DNA from: Calothrix sp. NIES-2100 | GTDB taxonomy: Bacteria; Cyanobacteriota; Cyanobacteriia; Cyanobacteriales; Nostocaceae | Reading direction: 5' to 3' | Assembly: GCF_002368195.1 (NCBI RefSeq) | Contig: NZ_AP018178.1 | Coordinates: 8,320,645-8,384,644, forward strand | DNA length: 64,000 bases | Shown: piece after piece, positions 7,841 through 17,304 of the stretch | Position numbering within the stretch: the first letter of the stretch is position 1 | How the letters are laid out: every line of letters begins with the position of its first letter | Notes under the pieces: generated by a model | Database searches by the model: none | Seen by the model: only the letters and a program-made list of their open reading frames with translations | Told to the model about the DNA's origin: nothing | Position numbers and translations under genes: made by a program

Positions 7841-9064
7841 ATGTTATTAGAAACTGTATTATTAACAGCCAGTTTACCCGCCCCAAATGGCGTATTTACC
7901 GAACAAGCAAAGCAACCGTTATTACCAATTGTCAAAGTACAATTACCCAAAAAATCTGTTATGCCGAAAGCTGCTTTAGAAAGACTCTTAACTACCGAAC
8001 CAGTACAAGCTGATTGGTTTAGTTCTGAGTTTTTGGCTCATGTGCCTATCTTCCAGATACAACAAATAATTTCTAGTTTAAAACAAGAACTCGGAGATTA
8101 TCAGAAAGTAGAAGCGCAAGGAAAAAATTACATATCTGTGTTTGCGCGGGGTTCTGTGCCCACGCAAATTGCGCTGGATGCCAATGGTAAAATTGCCATG
8201 CTATTGTTTCAACCGCCTGTGCCTAAGTCCAAGAGTTTAGAGGAAGCGATCGCAGAATTTAAAACTTTACCGGGTCAGGTCAGCTTTCTAGTTCTCGAAG
8301 GCAAATCAGAACGAGCCGCATTGAATGCAAATACCCCTCTAGCTGTGGGTTCGGCGTTTAAATTGGCAGTTCTCCAAGCTCTGAAATCACAAATTGCTTC
8401 CGGTGAGCGATCGTGGGGGGATGTTTTTGAATTAAAATCAGAATGGAAAAGTCTACCGTTTGGGATTTTACAAACCTGGCCGGATGGCTCAGTTTTAACT
8501 TTGCAGACATTAGCTGCTTTGATGATTTCCCAAAGTGACAATACCGCCACCGATAGCTTAATCAATATCATTGGACGGCAGGCGATAGAATCTATTACAC
8601 CTCGCAACGTTCCCTTACTCACTACCCGTGAGTTATTTGTGCTTAAAAGTGCTAAAAACCAAGAGTTACTAAAACCCTATCGCAATAGTAATTTACAGCA
8701 AAAACGCGAAATTTTACAATCCCTAGCTCAACAATCCTTACCTGACGTCAGTGAATTTACTGGAAAACCAGTAGCTTTAGATATTGAGTGGTTTTTTACT
8801 ACTCAAGAACTTTGTACTTTGATGAAGCAAGTTGCTGATTTACCTTTAATGAGTATCAATCCTGGGGTTGTCAATGCTGAAGATTGGGAACGAGTAGCAT
8901 TTAAAGGTGGATCGGAATCAGGGGTGCTAAATTTAACAACTTGGCTAAAAGCTAAGAATGGGAAGCAATATTGTGTTACTGCTACCTGGAATCATGATGC
9001 GCCTTTAGAACAATCTCGGTTTATGACACTCTATAGTAGTGCGATCGCAGGTTTAAAAGATTAG
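7841..9064 (+). CDS. Serine hydrolase, class A beta-lactamase-like
   Basis: 407 residues. The C-terminal two thirds have the class A penicilloyl-serine-transferase motifs: S-x-x-K in GSAFKL (Ser171, Lys174), S-D-N in SQSDNTATD (Ser232-Asn234), and K-G-G (Lys355) where beta-lactamases have K-T-G. The first ~125 residues form a separate alpha/beta domain seen in ORF12/LpqF-like serine hydrolases. No clear signal peptide follows this ATG, the first in the frame. The substrate is unknown; a beta-lactam, a peptidoglycan fragment or an ester are possible. True lactamase activity is doubtful without the usual Glu-containing omega loop being identified. Confidence 0.78.
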   Translation: MLLETVLLTASLPAPNGVFTEQAKQPLLPIVKVQLPKKSVMPKAALERLLTTEPVQADWFSSEFLAHVPIFQIQQIISSLKQELGDYQKVEAQGKNYISVFARGSVPTQIALDANGKIAMLLFQPPVPKSKSLEEAIAEFKTLPGQVSFLVLEGKSERAALNANTPLAVGSAFKLAVLQALKSQIASGERSWGDVFELKSEWKSLPFGILQTWPDGSVLTLQTLAALMISQSDNTATDSLINIIGRQAIESITPRNVPLLTTRELFVLKSAKNQELLKPYRNSNLQQKREILQSLAQQSLPDVSEFTGKPVALDIEWFFTTQELCTLMKQVADLPLMSINPGVVNAEDWERVAFKGGSESGVLNLTTWLKAKNGKQYCVTATWNHDAPLEQSRFMTLYSSAIAGLKD

Positions 9065-9067
9065 ATG

Positions 9068-9166
9068 CTAAGGATTATATTCAAATTCACTGGTGGAACG
9101 GACATCAATCCAATCGCCTGCTGGGGTTTGTCCAACTTCGATATCCCAAAAGCTGATAGTGTAGAG
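9068..9166 (-). pseudogene. 3' relic of a paralogue of the next gene
   Basis: On the - strand, 32 codons end in EFEYNP then TAG; the neighbouring intact gene (9312-10268) ends in DFDYNP then a stop. The match extends upstream (SFWDIEVGQTPAGDWIDV against SFWNRECIYIVGEINAGDIA), so this is the tail of a duplicated copy whose body has been lost. The relic lies between the serine hydrolase and the intact gene, in the same orientation as the latter. Confidence 0.7.
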
Positions 9167-9241
9167 AGTGCGATCGCTCTAAAAATTAGTTAACAAAACT
9201 CAGAATTCAAGAGTCACAATTTTATAGATATATTTGTCGGG

Positions 9242-9256
9242 GCGGGGTCTCCCCGC
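9242..9256. repeat. GC-rich palindrome GCGGGG-TCT-CCCCGC
   Basis: A 6-bp perfect stem with a 3-nt loop in otherwise AT-rich sequence. It is a common dispersed palindrome in cyanobacteria, located between the relic and its intact paralogue. Confidence 0.55.
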
Positions 9257-9311
9257 ACTTTCCAACCGTCCATAACATGCAATGATTAAATCGGTATCAG
9301 TGTGGGCGGGT

Positions 9312-10268
9312 TTAAGGATTATAATCAAAATCACTTTCGATATAAATACCAGCTATATCTCCAGCATTTATTTCACCAACAATATATATACATTCCCGGT
9401 TCCAAAAGCTACATCTAATCATCTTGATATCAGAAATATTTTGTATTAAAAATTTATTTATTTTTTGATATCTGGGGTAAAATTCAGCAATTTCATCTTT
9501 GTCCCATATCCAAGATAAAGCTTCTGGATCAAATTTATGAAACCGAGCAATATCAAGCATTCCTGCTAGAGGTAAAGCAATTAACAATGCTTTTTCTTTA
9601 GAGTTAGCTATTCCTTGGACTAAATAATGATTGAATCGATAATCATAGCCACCACCATAATAACCATAAATACTAATCGGTGGTAATTGATTGATGATTT
9701 GCTGAAATTTATCTTTCAATTTAGCAGTACCATCATTCAATGATGGCTGCGTTGTTAAATCAGGTAAATCAGAGCATTTTATTTCGTCTTCTAATTTGGT
9801 TTCTCTGGCAACAGTTTGAGAAAAACAAAACCAATTATTTTCTTGGTTTTGTCCTAAGACAACATAAAATGAATACATAGGAATTCGACTAAATTTAAAA
9901 ACCTCTATATTATGGAGGTTTTCTTGGATAGCATCAGCTAATTCCTCATATATCTTTGCCCTTTCATCAGCTAATTCAAGAGTGATAAAATCTTCATCCT
10001 CATCTTCATAATCACTTGGATCATCATCTGGATTTAAATAACCGCGACGTTCTAATGCTTGCCAATTTCTTACAGCAACATCAATATCCGTGAGAGTTAT
10101 CCATCCTTCTTCACGCCCAAGATTGAGTAAACTAAACTCACCTTTTTCCTTGACATCCCAAATGAACGGGACTAGAGAGGAAGTTTCATTATTTGGTAGG
10201 CGGAATCTGAGGTTTTGCTCAGTCAGGATTTCCAGAGTACCTAAAATTCTTTCGGTTTCTAAGTTCAT
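9312..10268 (-). CDS. Conserved hypothetical protein, 318 aa
   Basis: Not recognised. It is a soluble, acidic protein with a very acidic linker (DDDPSDYEDEDEDF, about residues 79-92), a central Gly/Tyr-rich turn (YGYYGGGYDYRFNHY) and a C-terminal strand-rich section ending DYNP. There are no membrane segments and no signal peptide. It starts 7 bp after the end of the giant LRV-repeat gene and is almost certainly co-transcribed with it, so the two products may work together. A truncated paralogue tail lies 145 bp downstream, so this gene was once duplicated in tandem. Confidence 0.7.
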   Translation of the reverse strand: MNLETERILGTLEILTEQNLRFRLPNNETSSLVPFIWDVKEKGEFSLLNLGREEGWITLTDIDVAVRNWQALERRGYLNPDDDPSDYEDEDEDFITLELADERAKIYEELADAIQENLHNIEVFKFSRIPMYSFYVVLGQNQENNWFCFSQTVARETKLEDEIKCSDLPDLTTQPSLNDGTAKLKDKFQQIINQLPPISIYGYYGGGYDYRFNHYLVQGIANSKEKALLIALPLAGMLDIARFHKFDPEALSWIWDKDEIAEFYPRYQKINKFLIQNISDIKMIRCSFWNRECIYIVGEINAGDIAGIYIESDFDYNP

Positions 10269-10275
10269 AGATGAT

Positions 10276-13200
10276 TTACAAATTTGCGATCGCTACTACT
10301 TTGACAATTCGATTACTATCGTGAGTAAGTTGCTGGCGTAATTCTCTGGGAGTGGCGGGGTTATCTGCAACTGCATAGCGTTCCAGCCAAGACGCAGATT
10401 GTGCTGCTTGTGTCAAGACTTCAGGCGGAGTTAGGGGGTGGAGTAGACTTACCAAGCGCACAAAGGCGTTTTCGGAATTCGCATATTCTGCCAGTATGGT
10501 TGTGATGTCATCGCTGCTGGGGTTGTAGATGCGGCTGAGTGCGCGTAAAGTGGGACTAGTTTGGCGGGTAGTGGGTTGTATAACCAAATCGCGGAGGGTT
10601 TCTTTGATAGCAGCAGGGGTGTTGGGATGTTGAGCAACTGCGCGGCGAACTTCAACTTTTTCATCGCTTGCTAGTTGTACAAGAATTGTTTCATGTAGAT
10701 CGGGATGAGAAGCAGTGACGACACGAACAGATGGGTCTTCATCTTCTGCCAATTGTTCTAAAATCTTTACAGGCAAGTTGGGATTCTTTGCAACCTTTGC
10801 ACGAACATCTTTATTTAAATCCCTGGCTAAGATTTCGAGAATATTCACAGGAGTATGGGAATAACCAGCAATTACCTGACGCACGCTAACTTCTGTATGG
10901 TTAGCAAGTTGTATCCAAATCTCAGGAGTGATGTTGGGATGATTAACGATCGCACTACAAACATTAGGATTGGGATTTTCAGCTAGTCGGGTTAAAAATT
11001 CGCCACTCAGGCTTTGATTATGGGCTAAGTTAATTAACACTGACTCATTTGACATCGCCATTAGCCGTTCGATGATTGCTGGCGGAAGATTTGCTTGCGT
11101 AGCTATTCTCTCATAAACCTGTTGCAGGTTACTCTGCATTAGCAGTTCTAACAGGTTGGGGGGAAGTTCACGGCGAGCGCTAATTGCGTAACTGATTTGT
11201 TGGTAGTCTTGGTTATTGGGATCTGTAAATCTCAATAGCAGTCTTTCTAAGAGTTGGGTTGGAGTATCAGCACGGCGCGCGATCGCCCACAGAACGAGGC
11301 TATACTCATCAGTGATCAGTTGTTCCAAAACCGAGACAGGTGTATTCGGGTTTTCCGCAACATTAGAGCGAGTAATTGCATCACCCGTTTTGGCTAGATG
11401 TTCTAAAGCGCTGGCGGGAGTATTGCGATGTTTAGCCACCTTAGCCACATATTTATCGATTTCGCGGGGTTTTTGTCGAGCAATTCGAGCTAACAAACTA
11501 GCAGGAGTATGAGGATTTTCCGCAAAAGCATCATAGAACAGTTCTCTATATCTGTCAGCAATAACTTGATTAAGCCCTGCTAGCGCATGACGTGGTGCAT
11601 CTGGAGGCGGTGATGTGTCAAATATCTCTAATATGTCAGGAGGTGTGTTGGGATTTCTCGCTACAGCAAATCTCACATCTGCATTTGCATCTTGTGCAAG
11701 TTGCTCTAATACAGAAGCAGGCGTATTGGGATTTTTAGCTACTTTAATTCTGACTTCTGCACTTGCATCTTGTGCAAGTTGCTCAAGGAGAGTTTGAGAA
11801 CATTGGAGATTTTCTGCAACTGCTAATCTTACATCTTTATTTTCGTCTCTAGCAAGCCGTTCGAGAAGTACTACAGGAACCTCTTGTGGACGATAGCGAT
11901 TTGTACTGCGATTACGCAATATATAAGCTAAATTCAAACGTACCTTATCGCTTACATCTTGAGTAAATTCTATCAACATATTTAAAGGTAGATTGGAATT
12001 ACCCATGACAGCTTTACGCACATTTTCATCTGGATCTTTTGCTAGTTTTTTCAATACAGAAATCGGGGTTTTATTGCTTTGAACGGCTGTTATGCGAGCT
12101 TTTTGATCGCCTTTTTCTAGAACCTGCGCCAATGCATATGGACTATCAACACGACGCGCCATTAATTGATGAGCGTTGGTAATTTCTTGAGCTTCTTCTT
12201 TACCTAGCAATAATCGATAGCATTCTAAAACAGCTAAGCTGGGATTAGCAATAACTATGTCAAACATAGTTTCCTGACTATAAACTGTCTTCTCAACTTC
12301 TTCATCGAGAAATCGCATTAATAAATCAGTAGGAGTACTGGGATTTTCTGCCAACTTTCTCCATAAATACTCTTTGCGTTCATCTGCAATGCGTCTGAGA
12401 AGATATTCAGGTGTAGCGGGATTTCTGGCTAATTTATCGCGTAAATCATTGCTTGTTGCAATTAATTGTTGTAAATATTGATTGCGCTCGGCTTCAGGTA
12501 AGCTGGGATTAAGAGCTAGTGCCATACGCAGTTCCGCATCTTCTAAATAGCGTCCCAATTCGTCAGGATTTTTTTGGCATTCTTGCCACAACCGCTCTCT
12601 TAAATTTGCTGGTGTAGAGGGATTACCTAATAATGCTGCCACAACTTCTAGATTACTGCGATCGCTGTTGTACGAGCTATTCAATAAATGCAATAGACCA
12701 TCTAGCAGCTGATAATTTGCTGCTGCTTTAGGATCGCTAGGTACTGATTTTCTGCCTGGGCGATCGCGTCTTTGGGCTGTATATCTACCTTCCCATTTAA
12801 TTGATGATTTCTGCCTAGCTAAGTATGTTAGTGTTTGCCTCTCTGATTCATTCAGCGACTCGACTAAATCATCCCATTCTTTTAAGATAGAGTTGCGGAA
12901 TTCTTCACCCTGTTGCAGCCAGAAAATAATTAATTCTGGTGACTGACGGTTATCGATAAATGTTTTGATCCGGTTAAGCAGCGATGGTGTCGCATCAGGG
13001 GCAATTTGCCGCAACATCTCCATCATAGTATTGAGCGAAGATGATGCACCTGCCAGCTTTTCTAAAATTGCCACAGGAGTTTGGGGATTGCTTGCTAATT
13101 CAATCCGAATATTTACATTTGAGCCTACTGCTAATTGTTGTAATAGCATATCTTGCAAGGCTTCAGGTGTTTGGGAATTTTGAGCAACAGCTAGCTGTAT

Positions 13201-14415
13201 ATATGGATTAGGATATTGTGTCAAATGTTGTAAAATTTCCACTGAAACTTGGGGATGTTTGGCAACATCAGCTAAAAATCTTGTCTCATCTTGAATCCAT
13301 GTTTCTAAAGTTTTGATAATTGGTGAAGAATTACTTTTAGTAAGTATCTCGGCTCTCAATTCTTCTAAATTAACATTCGCGAACTCAGCTAAAATCCTAG
13401 TTGGTGTATTCGGTTGTTTCAAAAACAAATACCGCAGTTGAGAATTTTGCCAAATTGCTTTATCTGCTGCCTCTTCATTAAAAAATCTTTCTAAAATACT
13501 AGTTGGTAAATTTTGCCGTCTTTGCAAAAGTTGCTGCTGAGTGGGAAATAGTTGATGTAATATCTCTTCAGAAGCATTTCTATGATCTGCTACGATCGCT
13601 TGTATTGCTTTATCTTGATGTTGAGCCAGCACAGCCAACACAGGTGCAGGTGTCTCTGGGTTCTTCGCCACCGCTAACTGAATTTTGTACACCCCATCCC
13701 TAGCCAACTCTTTCAGCGTTTCTGCTGTCGCTGAGGGATTTTGCGCTACAGCCAAGCGAATCCAAGCCCAACGACTTTGTGATAACATCGCTAGCTGTTC
13801 TGCATCGGTATTCCAATCAGATGCAACAGTATGTTGTCCTTCTACCAGTTCAATTAATGATGGTGGACAACTAGGATTAAATTTTACCGCTAACCTAATA
13901 GGTAATTCTAAATCACCTGCCAACTGCTGTAATACTGCTAACGGTGTTTCTGGTGATTCTGCAACTTGCAATCGCGGTTCTAAAGTCGGTTCCAGCGCCA
14001 AGCGTTCTAGTAATTGTAAGCGATACTTTAACGGCATATGGGGATTACGCAACCCCGGAATCAGCCGTTCTGCTGGAACCCATTCGCTAAAAAAGCATGG
14101 TGGTACAGTTCCCAGTTTCAGCAATTCTACAGCGAGGCGATCATTTTGTCCTAGTTGCCGTTGTTGTAATATAACATCTATCGCTTGTTGCCAATTTTCT
14201 GTGATTTCTCCTCCCCAATTTACGTGTAAGCGGGCGGCTTCTGCTACCTGCTCATCAGGGTTATTAACTAGAACTTCTAGGAGCGATCGCGGTGTATCCG
14301 GAAAACTAGCGATCGCTAATTGCAATTCCACCGATTGCCCTAATAACTGCGCTGGTGTATCCAAAAATGCTTGTAAATTTGATAGGCTAACTGGTTGGAG
14401 AGGTTGCATCACCAT
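10276..14415 (-). CDS. Giant leucine-rich-repeat-variant (LRV/HEAT-like) solenoid protein
   Basis: About 1379 residues built almost entirely of ~25-residue helical repeats with the consensus NPxTPxxxLExLAxDxxxxVRxAVAxN, the leucine-rich repeat variant signature; several dozen copies are visible. Such solenoids are protein-binding scaffolds; the Azotobacter LRV prototype also carries an Fe-S cluster, but no matching N-terminal Cys cluster is seen here. Near residues 555-575 a basic, repeat-free segment (RRDRPGRKSVPSD) interrupts the array. The first in-frame start is TTG at 14424; ATG at 14415 or 14409 is more likely. The gene leads a two-gene operon with the 318-aa unknown. Partner and function are unknown. 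Confidence 0.85.
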   Translation of the reverse strand: MVMQPLQPVSLSNLQAFLDTPAQLLGQSVELQLAIASFPDTPRSLLEVLVNNPDEQVAEAARLHVNWGGEITENWQQAIDVILQQRQLGQNDRLAVELLKLGTVPPCFFSEWVPAERLIPGLRNPHMPLKYRLQLLERLALEPTLEPRLQVAESPETPLAVLQQLAGDLELPIRLAVKFNPSCPPSLIELVEGQHTVASDWNTDAEQLAMLSQSRWAWIRLAVAQNPSATAETLKELARDGVYKIQLAVAKNPETPAPVLAVLAQHQDKAIQAIVADHRNASEEILHQLFPTQQQLLQRRQNLPTSILERFFNEEAADKAIWQNSQLRYLFLKQPNTPTRILAEFANVNLEELRAEILTKSNSSPIIKTLETWIQDETRFLADVAKHPQVSVEILQHLTQYPNPYIQLAVAQNSQTPEALQDMLLQQLAVGSNVNIRIELASNPQTPVAILEKLAGASSSLNTMMEMLRQIAPDATPSLLNRIKTFIDNRQSPELIIFWLQQGEEFRNSILKEWDDLVESLNESERQTLTYLARQKSSIKWEGRYTAQRRDRPGRKSVPSDPKAAANYQLLDGLLHLLNSSYNSDRSNLEVVAALLGNPSTPANLRERLWQECQKNPDELGRYLEDAELRMALALNPSLPEAERNQYLQQLIATSNDLRDKLARNPATPEYLLRRIADERKEYLWRKLAENPSTPTDLLMRFLDEEVEKTVYSQETMFDIVIANPSLAVLECYRLLLGKEEAQEITNAHQLMARRVDSPYALAQVLEKGDQKARITAVQSNKTPISVLKKLAKDPDENVRKAVMGNSNLPLNMLIEFTQDVSDKVRLNLAYILRNRSTNRYRPQEVPVVLLERLARDENKDVRLAVAENLQCSQTLLEQLAQDASAEVRIKVAKNPNTPASVLEQLAQDANADVRFAVARNPNTPPDILEIFDTSPPPDAPRHALAGLNQVIADRYRELFYDAFAENPHTPASLLARIARQKPREIDKYVAKVAKHRNTPASALEHLAKTGDAITRSNVAENPNTPVSVLEQLITDEYSLVLWAIARRADTPTQLLERLLLRFTDPNNQDYQQISYAISARRELPPNLLELLMQSNLQQVYERIATQANLPPAIIERLMAMSNESVLINLAHNQSLSGEFLTRLAENPNPNVCSAIVNHPNITPEIWIQLANHTEVSVRQVIAGYSHTPVNILEILARDLNKDVRAKVAKNPNLPVKILEQLAEDEDPSVRVVTASHPDLHETILVQLASDEKVEVRRAVAQHPNTPAAIKETLRDLVIQPTTRQTSPTLRALSRIYNPSSDDITTILAEYANSENAFVRLVSLLHPLTPPEVLTQAAQSASWLERYAVADNPATPRELRQQLTHDSNRIVKVVAIANL

Positions 14416-14650
14416 AAAATCCAAGTTAATAGTACATTTATACTATAAAAATGGCTGTTGGTAAACTACAGTCAAAGTTTTTATGCCTAACTTCATAATT
14501 CCCACAACTGTCACATTGGCAACAGAATACGACTTTGCCATAGTAAAGTTGCAATTTGAAAATCAAGGCTGATTTTCTTGGGAGAAAATGGAAGAATGTA
14601 AAGGTTAACTGGCTCAGCAAAAGCTTCTCAATATAGTTGAAGGTACAGCT

Positions 14651-17131
14651 GTGATCGGAATAGTCATTGTTTCTCACAGTAAACAACTCGCCCTTGGTGT
14701 ACAGGAACTAGCGGCGCAAATGGTTCAGGGTAAAGTCCCTCTGGCGATCGCAGCTGGGATTGACGATCCTGAAAATCCCTTGGGTACAGATCCCATACAG
14801 GTTTATGAGGCGATCGCTTCTATTTTTAGCGATGATGGTGTGCTGGTGTTAATGGATCTGGGTAGCGCTGTGATGAGTGCAGAAATGGCGCTGGATTTCC
14901 TCTCACCGGAACAAAAGGCCAAAGTCCATTTGTGTCCCGCACCTCTGGTTGAAGGTGCGATCGCATCTGTGGTAGCCGTCGCCGCAGGTCATAATATTCA
15001 GCAAGTTATGGCTGAAGCACAGTCATCTTTGGCAGCAAAATTCACCTTTTTAGGAATAGACACCAGCCCTGTATCAGTTGTCCCCATAACTCATGCTGAA
15101 TTTCCCAGCAAAGAAATTCGTCTCACTGTCAACAATCGCTTGGGTTTACACGCCCGACCGGCGGCGCAATTTGTCACCACCGCCGCTCAATTTCAAGCGC
15201 AAATTAGGGTAAGAAATGTTACTAGAGGAACGGATGCCGTTAGGGGTGACAGCATTAACCAAGTCGCAACTTTAGGGGTACGTCAAGGACACGAATTAGC
15301 AATTACTGCCACTGGCGCTGATGCTGATGCAGCGTTAGCCGCCTTGGAAGTATTAATTAGCAATAACTTTGGCGAAGATGATGGTACTTTAGATTCACCA
15401 ACAGTTGGCGAAGCAGAAGTTAGTCCAGCTACGGCTGGCGAACTTTCAGGAATACCAGCTTCCCCAGGAGTCGCGATCGCACCTCTAGTTCACTATCAAT
15501 CGCCGACGGTTGCGGCTCCGGAATACCACGTAGAAGATGTAGAATCAGAGTGGCAACGGTTACAAACAGCAATTACCACCGCCCAACAGCAAATTCAGAC
15601 TTTATTTTCCCAAGCCTCGATTCAAATAGGAGATACAGAAGCGGCGATTTTTGTCGCCCATCTGCTATTTTTAGAAGATCCGGTACTGTTAGAAGCGGCA
15701 CGCGATCGCATTTATCAACATCATCTCAACGCTGAAGCCGCTTGGCAAACTGTTGTTGATGAAGTCGCTGCTAGCTACCACAGATTAGAAGATACTTACT
15801 TACAAGAACGAGTTGAGGATGTTGTGGATGTGGGACAGCGGGTACTGCGCTTGCTAACAGGCACATCAGGGAATTCCTTAGAACTAACTCAACCTGGTAT
15901 TTTAGTAGCCAGTGACTTAACACCCTCAGACACCATTGGCTTAGATCCTAGTAAAGTTTTAGGTATTTGTACGACATCTGGTAGTGCCACATCTCACAGT
16001 GCAATAATTGCCCGGACATTAGGAATTCCCGCAGTTTTGGGCATAGATGAGGGGATATTGTATCTCGAAGATGGGACAATCATGGCACTCGATGGAGAGA
16101 GTGGCAAAGCTTGGGTACAACCACAAGCCGATATTTTGAGTATATTAGAAGCCAAACGTCAAGCATGGGAAACAGCTCAACAAGAAGCACTAGCCAAAGC
16201 ACATCAACCAGCAATTACCCGCGATGGTAGACAAGTAAATGTATTTGCCAACATCGGTAGCATAGCTGATGTTCAAGTAGCCTTGGCTAGCGGTGCTGAA
16301 GGAGTAGGACTACTACGTACAGAGTTCCTGTATATAGGTAGGACAAGTGCTCCCACGGAAGAGGAGCAATTAGCAGTATACCAAGCGATCGCCCAAGTTT
16401 TAGATCAACAGCCATTAATTATTCGGACTTTAGATGTCGGTGGTGATAAACCACTGCCTTATATTAAAGGCATACCGGAAACTAACCCCTTCTTAGGCTG
16501 TCGGGGAATTCGCTTCTGTTTGGAACATCCCGATTTATTTAAAACACAGCTGCGGGCAATTTTGCGAGCCAGTACCGGACATAATATTAAAATTATGCTG
16601 CCGATGATTGCTACTGTGACTGAAGTAAGGGCAGCTAAAGTTATATTAAATGAAGTGCAACGGGAACTTAGCCAAGCCAATATTTCCTTTGATGCCAAAA
16701 TCAAACTCGGCATCATGATCGAAGTACCGTCAGCCGTAGCGATCGCCGATCAATTAGCAACAGAGGTAGACTTTTTTAGTATTGGCACCAACGACTTAAG
16801 TCAGTATGTCATGGCAGGCGATCGCAATAATCCCCGCGTCGCCAATTTAACAGACGCATTGCATCCTGCTGTATTGCGGATGATTCAGCGAACAGTGAAA
16901 GCCGGTCATGAAGCGGGAATTTGGGTAGGATTATGTGGTGAACTGGCAGCAGATTCAGCAGCTACAGAGATTTTATTAGGATTGGGACTAGATGAATTAA
17001 GCGTCAATCCCCAAGCCATCCCCATATTAAAACAAGCGATCGCCCAGTCAAGTCTAAATCAAAGTCAGGCGATCGCCGCTTCCGCATTACAACTAGATTC
17101 CGCCGAACAAGTCAGACAACTCACCGCATAA
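14651..17131 (+). CDS. DhaM-HPr-enzyme I fusion phosphotransferase
   Basis: 826 residues with three phosphotransferase modules. Residues 1-125 are the DhaM EIIA-type domain (IVIVSHSK, phospho-His9). Residues about 155-245 are HPr (RLGLHARPAAQF, His167). Residues about 265-826 are enzyme I, with the phospho-His loop GSATSHSAIIAR (His449) and the C-terminal PEP-binding barrel (KIMLPMI, GTNDLSQY, GLCGELA). It should pass phosphate from PEP to His449, His167 and His9, and then to the ADP bound by DhaL in dihydroxyacetone kinase. The start is GTG, preceded by GAAGG. No dhaK or dhaL lies alongside in the window. Confidence 0.9.
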   Translation: MIGIVIVSHSKQLALGVQELAAQMVQGKVPLAIAAGIDDPENPLGTDPIQVYEAIASIFSDDGVLVLMDLGSAVMSAEMALDFLSPEQKAKVHLCPAPLVEGAIASVVAVAAGHNIQQVMAEAQSSLAAKFTFLGIDTSPVSVVPITHAEFPSKEIRLTVNNRLGLHARPAAQFVTTAAQFQAQIRVRNVTRGTDAVRGDSINQVATLGVRQGHELAITATGADADAALAALEVLISNNFGEDDGTLDSPTVGEAEVSPATAGELSGIPASPGVAIAPLVHYQSPTVAAPEYHVEDVESEWQRLQTAITTAQQQIQTLFSQASIQIGDTEAAIFVAHLLFLEDPVLLEAARDRIYQHHLNAEAAWQTVVDEVAASYHRLEDTYLQERVEDVVDVGQRVLRLLTGTSGNSLELTQPGILVASDLTPSDTIGLDPSKVLGICTTSGSATSHSAIIARTLGIPAVLGIDEGILYLEDGTIMALDGESGKAWVQPQADILSILEAKRQAWETAQQEALAKAHQPAITRDGRQVNVFANIGSIADVQVALASGAEGVGLLRTEFLYIGRTSAPTEEEQLAVYQAIAQVLDQQPLIIRTLDVGGDKPLPYIKGIPETNPFLGCRGIRFCLEHPDLFKTQLRAILRASTGHNIKIMLPMIATVTEVRAAKVILNEVQRELSQANISFDAKIKLGIMIEVPSAVAIADQLATEVDFFSIGTNDLSQYVMAGDRNNPRVANLTDALHPAVLRMIQRTVKAGHEAGIWVGLCGELAADSAATEILLGLGLDELSVNPQAIPILKQAIAQSSLNQSQAIAASALQLDSAEQVRQLTA

Positions 17132-17304
17132 CTCCCACTCTGCGTCCTTCGCGTCCTCTGCGGTTTATTTTTTCTCACGCATACGACGGAGTCGTTCCCG
17201 CAGGGTAGACGCAAAGACGCAAAGAAAAACCCCCTTTCCCCTCTTCCCCGTTCCCCCCTTTCCCTACCATGTATACTTAATACCAGCGCTTCTCAACCCC
17301 GGCA
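17132..17304. repeat. Dispersed 'ctctgcgtccttcgcgtcct' type repeat in spacer
   Basis: The spacer holds sequence such as CTGCGTCCTTCGCGTCCTC and GACGCAAAGACGCAAAG, which resembles, in opposite orientation, a widely dispersed cyanobacterial intergenic repeat, followed by a pyrimidine-rich run (CCCCTCTTCCCC). No gene is seen. Confidence 0.5.
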
